Assembly: GCA_902479095.1 (NCBI GenBank)
Contig: CABSNL010000014.1
Location: 1 to 40,667 of the forward strand
Source: an uncultured Collinsella sp.
GTDB taxonomy: Bacteria; Actinomycetota; Coriobacteriia; Coriobacteriales; Coriobacteriaceae
DNA: 40,667 nt
Direction of reading: 5' to 3'
Below the pieces are notes generated by a model that saw only the letters and a program-made list of their open reading frames with translations, did no database searches and was not told where the DNA came from. Shown one piece after another: positions 32,081-40,667 of the stretch (position 1 is its first letter; each line of letters opens with the position of its first letter). The position numbers and the translations under genes are program-made.

Positions 32081-32221
32081 CGGATTCCCGGAACGGGCCG
32101 CCCGCTGTTTAAGTTTCCTGCTCTACAGTCCTGCGCAAGACGGAAAGCACATTAAGTGCTTTCCTTTGCGTGCGGAACTCGCGACAAACTTAAACAGCGG
32201 GCGGCCCGTTCCGGGAATCCG
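32081..32221. repeat. Long hairpin repeat, copy 2 (upstream of rpsL)
   Basis: Perfect 36-bp arms (32081-32116 and 32186-32221) around a 69-nt centre whose inner 67 nt (32118-32184) are identical to the core of copy 1 at 14843-14909. The outer 28 bp of each arm share nothing with copy 1 but are fully complementary to each other. The element lies 59 nt upstream of the shared r-protein box. No protein is encoded. Confidence 0.9.
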
Positions 32222-32244
32222 ACGTGCTCGTCGGGGCAACGTTC

Positions 32245-32289
32245 CCTGCCAAAAAGGGACAGGTTTATTTTGGTCGGTTTTATCTGGGG
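32245..32289 (+). repeat. Dispersed terminator-like repeat, family A copy 2
   Basis: It has the CCTGCCAAAAA start, the GGGACAGGTTTATTTTGG centre and a TTTTATCTGGGG end, closely matching the copies at 6322-6365 and 34193-34236. An extra outer pair ACGTT/AACGT surrounds it. It lies within the 682-bp non-coding gap between rpsL and the anti-sigma gene and terminates no obvious gene here. Confidence 0.75.
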
Positions 32290-32349
32290 AAACGTCGCGC
32301 TCCGGCGGTGATCTGCTTTCGTCTGTCGCATGGAAATCGGCGGCGTTTT

Positions 32350-32474
32350 CGGAAGTATGCGGCAAATTTTGGACTTGCTGAGCGCGCAGGGGTTTTGCGA
32401 TAATAAATCAGCAGGTAGAGCGCTTGAGCATATGCGGTGTGGTCGGCCCATCAAGATTTTGCCGCATACTTCCG
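32350..32474. mobile_element. Possible small non-autonomous element with 17-bp terminal inverted repeats
   Basis: CGGAAGTATGCGGCAAA (32350-32366) and its exact complement (32458-32474) bound a 125-bp unit. Inside, GCTGAGCGC and GCGCTTGAGC offer a second, imperfect pairing. No target-site duplication is clear and no transposase is near. It could equally be a structured RNA or protein-binding palindrome. Confidence 0.4.
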
Positions 32475-32517
32475 ACATTCAGACGAATATCGCTCGCTTT
32501 AACCGCCCATTTACCGC

Positions 32518-32556
32518 AAAAGAGGCCGCTTTCCCTAGTAGGAAGCGGCCTCAGAC
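32518..32556 (-). terminator. Terminator of the sigma/anti-sigma unit
   Basis: GAGGCCGCTTTCC (32522-32534) pairs with GGAAGCGGCCTC (32541-32552) with a one-base bulge and a 6-nt loop. On the minus strand TTTT follows. It lies just past the anti-sigma stop codon at 32558. Confidence 0.85.
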
Positions 32557-32557
32557 C

Positions 32558-33634
32558 TTACGAATAGACGATGGTAAAGGGTATTTCTGTTTCGGTCTCT
32601 CCTGCTGATGTGCATCTCGTGCCCTCAAGGGTTACCGAGACCACATGATCGACATTGATCAGCTTCGTCGGAACCGAGATGTTCTCTCCGCTATTGCGCG
32701 TATAAGAAAAATATAAGTTGAACGCCCCTGCGTCGTCATCTTCGATAATCTGCTCCGATCCATCCTTGTAGGCAACCGTCAACTTCTTCGTGACTGCGTC
32801 AATGCCCAGATCATCGATGTGTGTCTGGATAGAAAACGGGCTGATCTCGAGAGGCGAGTCATCGGAGCGGAGTTCCTTTGTATCGACGTACGCTCCAACG
32901 CTAAACTCGGGCGTCGATGCCTCGAACGGCTTCGCATCCTCTCCTTCGCCCTCGGTCCACGAGATATTCCAGGTGACCGCATTTTGAAAACCTCGCTCGC
33001 GATCCATAGAAGCAAAGTACATCGTGCCATTAATGACAGTATCGCTTGATGTGTCCTTATCAATGGTGCAGCGTGTGTCAGCCCATTCCTCGCCGAAGTT
33101 CATGCTGGGCGTGCCGATGCCTTGTTCTTCTTCACCATAGAGAACAAGTTCGCCTGTCTCTGCTGCCGGCTTGTAGTAGTTAACACCATTTGGATTGGAC
33201 AACGTAAACGTCACGGCACCGCAACCGTTTTTATCGATAGCCATATCATGAATGTCGAGTGTATAGCCGTTGCCCTCGACGGACAGATTGACCTTCTGTA
33301 CTGAACCCTCCAAGCTTTGGGGCGCGATACCATCACCAAACTCTCTGGTGTAGGTATATTTAGTCCCCGACGAGCCACCTTGAGTCCAGGTAATGGACTC
33401 TCCGTTGCCATGGTTTCCCCAGGCAGAGGCAAAATAACTGGAATTGACGACGGCGTAGGCGACCCCTCCGGTCGCCAGCACTCCGGCAAGGCATCCGATC
33501 CCGGCAACATACAGAGGCTTCGCGTGACCCTTTCGGCGAAGCGGCTCACCAGCAGCGGCATAAAGAACACGGTCAGCAAGATCGCTATCGGCTTGGACGG
33601 ACTCGAAGGCCTGCTTGATTTGATTGGATTTCAC
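32558..33634 (-). CDS. Membrane-anchored anti-sigma-like protein (DUF4179-type)
   Basis: A 358-aa protein with a short basic cytoplasmic N-terminus (about 1-40), one membrane helix (41-63, YVAGIGCLAGVLATGGVAYAVV) and a long extracytoplasmic domain (about 64-358) rich in beta-forming and acidic residues. It lacks the zinc HxxxCxxC motif of classical ZAS anti-sigma factors. The layout, and its position directly behind an ECF sigma gene with a 50-bp overlap, mark it as the sigma factor's probable membrane partner. The start is GTG 33634 behind GAGGAGGG, which lies in the sigma gene. The signal sensed is unknown. The domain name is from general resemblance and should be checked. Confidence 0.8.
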   Translation of the reverse strand: MKSNQIKQAFESVQADSDLADRVLYAAAGEPLRRKGHAKPLYVAGIGCLAGVLATGGVAYAVVNSSYFASAWGNHGNGESITWTQGGSSGTKYTYTREFGDGIAPQSLEGSVQKVNLSVEGNGYTLDIHDMAIDKNGCGAVTFTLSNPNGVNYYKPAAETGELVLYGEEEQGIGTPSMNFGEEWADTRCTIDKDTSSDTVINGTMYFASMDRERGFQNAVTWNISWTEGEGEDAKPFEASTPEFSVGAYVDTKELRSDDSPLEISPFSIQTHIDDLGIDAVTKKLTVAYKDGSEQIIEDDDAGAFNLYFSYTRNSGENISVPTKLINVDHVVSVTLEGTRCTSAGETETEIPFTIVYS

Positions 33635-34103
33635 GGTCGCCCTCCTCTAGGATGAATTTGAGCTTCGATCGACCGCGAGCTAAACGCGTTCGAACGGTCG
33701 CGGCTGGCACATGCAGTAACTCGGCAATCTCTGAGGTCGAAAAGCCCAGATAGTAAAAGAGCCCGATGGGGATACGGAATCTTTCCGGAAGCCGCATGAC
33801 ATCTGACAGGACGGCCTTGGTCTCATCCTGCGCCGCCGAAAGCGAATCGGCCAGGTTCTCAATATCCTCCACACGCCTCCATGGCTTTCGAAAGAGCGAT
33901 TTACATTCATTGATCGTGACCCGGATAAGCCAGCGGCGAAGATGCTCCCAACTCTCAAAGTGTCCATCGCTTTTAAGCAACTTAAGAAAGACATCTTGGG
34001 CAATATCGTCGGCATCGGCGCGATCGCGCAGGTACGTCAACGCAATTCGAAACACGACATCCCGGTGATCTTCGACCGCCTGTCTAAAAGCTTGTTCTTC
34101 CAT
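33585..34103 (-). CDS. ECF-type RNA polymerase sigma factor
   Basis: A 172-aa sigma-70 family member with only regions 2 and 4. Region 2 (about 8-80) has YLRDRADADDIAQDVFLKLLK and WLIRVTINECKSLFRK. Region 4 (about 105-160) has LPERFRIPIGLFYYLGFSTSEIAELL and the helix-turn-helix VPAATVRTRLARGRSKLK. ATG 34103 is chosen because GGGAGG lies 5 nt upstream; a GTG two codons earlier lacks spacing. It overlaps the anti-sigma gene by 50 bp, so the two are made together. It probably directs a cell-envelope response and its own operon. No self-promoter could be assigned with confidence. Confidence 0.92.
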   Translation of the reverse strand: MEEQAFRQAVEDHRDVVFRIALTYLRDRADADDIAQDVFLKLLKSDGHFESWEHLRRWLIRVTINECKSLFRKPWRRVEDIENLADSLSAAQDETKAVLSDVMRLPERFRIPIGLFYYLGFSTSEIAELLHVPAATVRTRLARGRSKLKFILEEGDREIQSNQAGLRVRPSR

Positions 34104-34192
34104 AATCACCTCCCGGTGACGTTAATGGTTCTCGATGAGGCCCTCACCATAGATACGCTTTGACCGAACAGAATGCTTCAAATTCAAGCAGG

Positions 34193-34236
34193 AAAAAACC
34201 TACCAAAATAAACCCGTCCCTTTTTGGCAGGTCCCC
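34193..34236 (-). repeat. Dispersed terminator-like repeat, family A copy 3
   Basis: On the minus strand it reads CCTGCCAAAAAGGGACGGG, then TTTATTTTGGTAGG and a T-rich end, the same unit as at 6322-6365 and 32245-32289 but inverted. It lies between the rpoC terminator and the sigma-factor start. Confidence 0.75.
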
Positions 34237-34278
34237 AAGGAATCAACGGAACGAAACAGGTTGAGCATACGCAAGCGA

Positions 34279-34378
34279 GCGGCCCCCAGAGCGTACAAGG
34301 TGGCATGAAAAAGGCAGGGCATTGACCTTTTGGTCATGCCCTGCCTTTTGAATGACAGATTGTAGCTCTGGGGGCCGC
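34279..34378 (-). terminator. rpoBC terminator nested inside a second inverted repeat
   Basis: The inner hairpin pairs AAAAGGCAGGGCATTGACC (34309-34327) with 34332-34349 (one bulged base) and has a minus-strand U-run, so it is a classic terminator 73 bp after the rpoC stop. A perfect 14-bp outer repeat, GCGGCCCCCAGAGC (34279-34292) and its complement (34365-34378), encloses it. Confidence 0.9.
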
Positions 34379-34422
34379 GCAGCGACGGAGGTCGCCGCCG
34401 TTCGTTAGAACGGCGGAACTAG

Positions 34423-38901
<4,479 letters not shown>

Positions 38902-38907
38902 AGTCAA

Positions 38908-40667
<1,760 letters not shown>

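Noticed and set aside
32081..32221. A CRISPR array or tRNA cluster in the non-coding gap upstream of rpsL
   Set aside because: There are no regularly spaced direct repeats and no cloverleaf; the structure is inverted repeats only.

Overview
The window looks like a chromosomal contig from a GC-rich gut actinobacterium of the class Coriobacteriia, most like Collinsella. This is an inference from the gene set and protein character (fused AccD-AccA, FabK-type fatty-acid synthesis, GTG/TTG-rich starts), not from a database search. Bases 1-33 are not biological: they match the Illumina Nextera transposase Read-2 adapter, so the left edge is a raw contig end and the first gene is cut there.

Layout, left to right. 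(i) 34-2360: a truncated NCS2 nucleobase permease (-) facing a YheO-type PAS/HTH regulator (+). (ii) 2472-6365: ridA (-), then a two-gene (+) unit of a U32/RlhA-like protein and a RluA-type pseudouridine synthase, probably both acting on rRNA, closed by a repeat that looks like a terminator. (iii) 6436-8265: a DeoR-family regulator and a Gfo/Idh/MocA oxidoreductase in one (-) operon with a perfect 18-bp palindrome in the promoter region. (iv) 8752-14540: the S10/spc ribosomal-protein operon rplC-D-W-B-rpsS-rplV-rpsC-rplP-rpmC-rpsQ-rplN-rplX (-), ended by a strong terminator. (v) 14989-18200: histidine phosphatase, Mn-type CDF exporter, orphan PTS EIIC (all -). (vi) 18217-27394: a complete type II fatty-acid synthesis operon (-), fabH-acpP-fabK-fabD-fabG-fabF-accB-fabZ-accC-accDA, divergent from a monofunctional biotin ligase (+) whose likely substrate is AccB. 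(vii) 28463-31875: str operon rpsL-rpsG-fusA-rpsJ (-). (viii) 32558-34103: an ECF sigma factor and membrane-anchored anti-sigma-like partner (-). (ix) 34423-40667: rpoC and the 3' part of rpoB (-).

The r-protein genes are split in an unusual way. rpsJ sits at the end of the str operon and is separated from rplC by about 14 kb holding the fatty-acid cluster; tuf is absent; and the spc part stops after rplX.

The most interesting non-coding signal is a shared upstream architecture of the two r-protein operons. Each has a 137-141 nt near-perfect hairpin whose 67-nt core is identical in the two copies, while the basal arms are unrelated in sequence yet perfectly self-complementary. In each case, exactly 59 nt from the hairpin base towards the operon, there is a bipartite box GAAATATG-N9-GGATACGCCC-N5-CGTG. 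Part of that box recurs inside the S10 operon before rplB. Other second-look items are a duplicated dyad between fabH and the biotin ligase, a three-copy terminator-like dispersed repeat, a small element with 17-bp terminal inverted repeats, and an arginine at residue 88 of S12.
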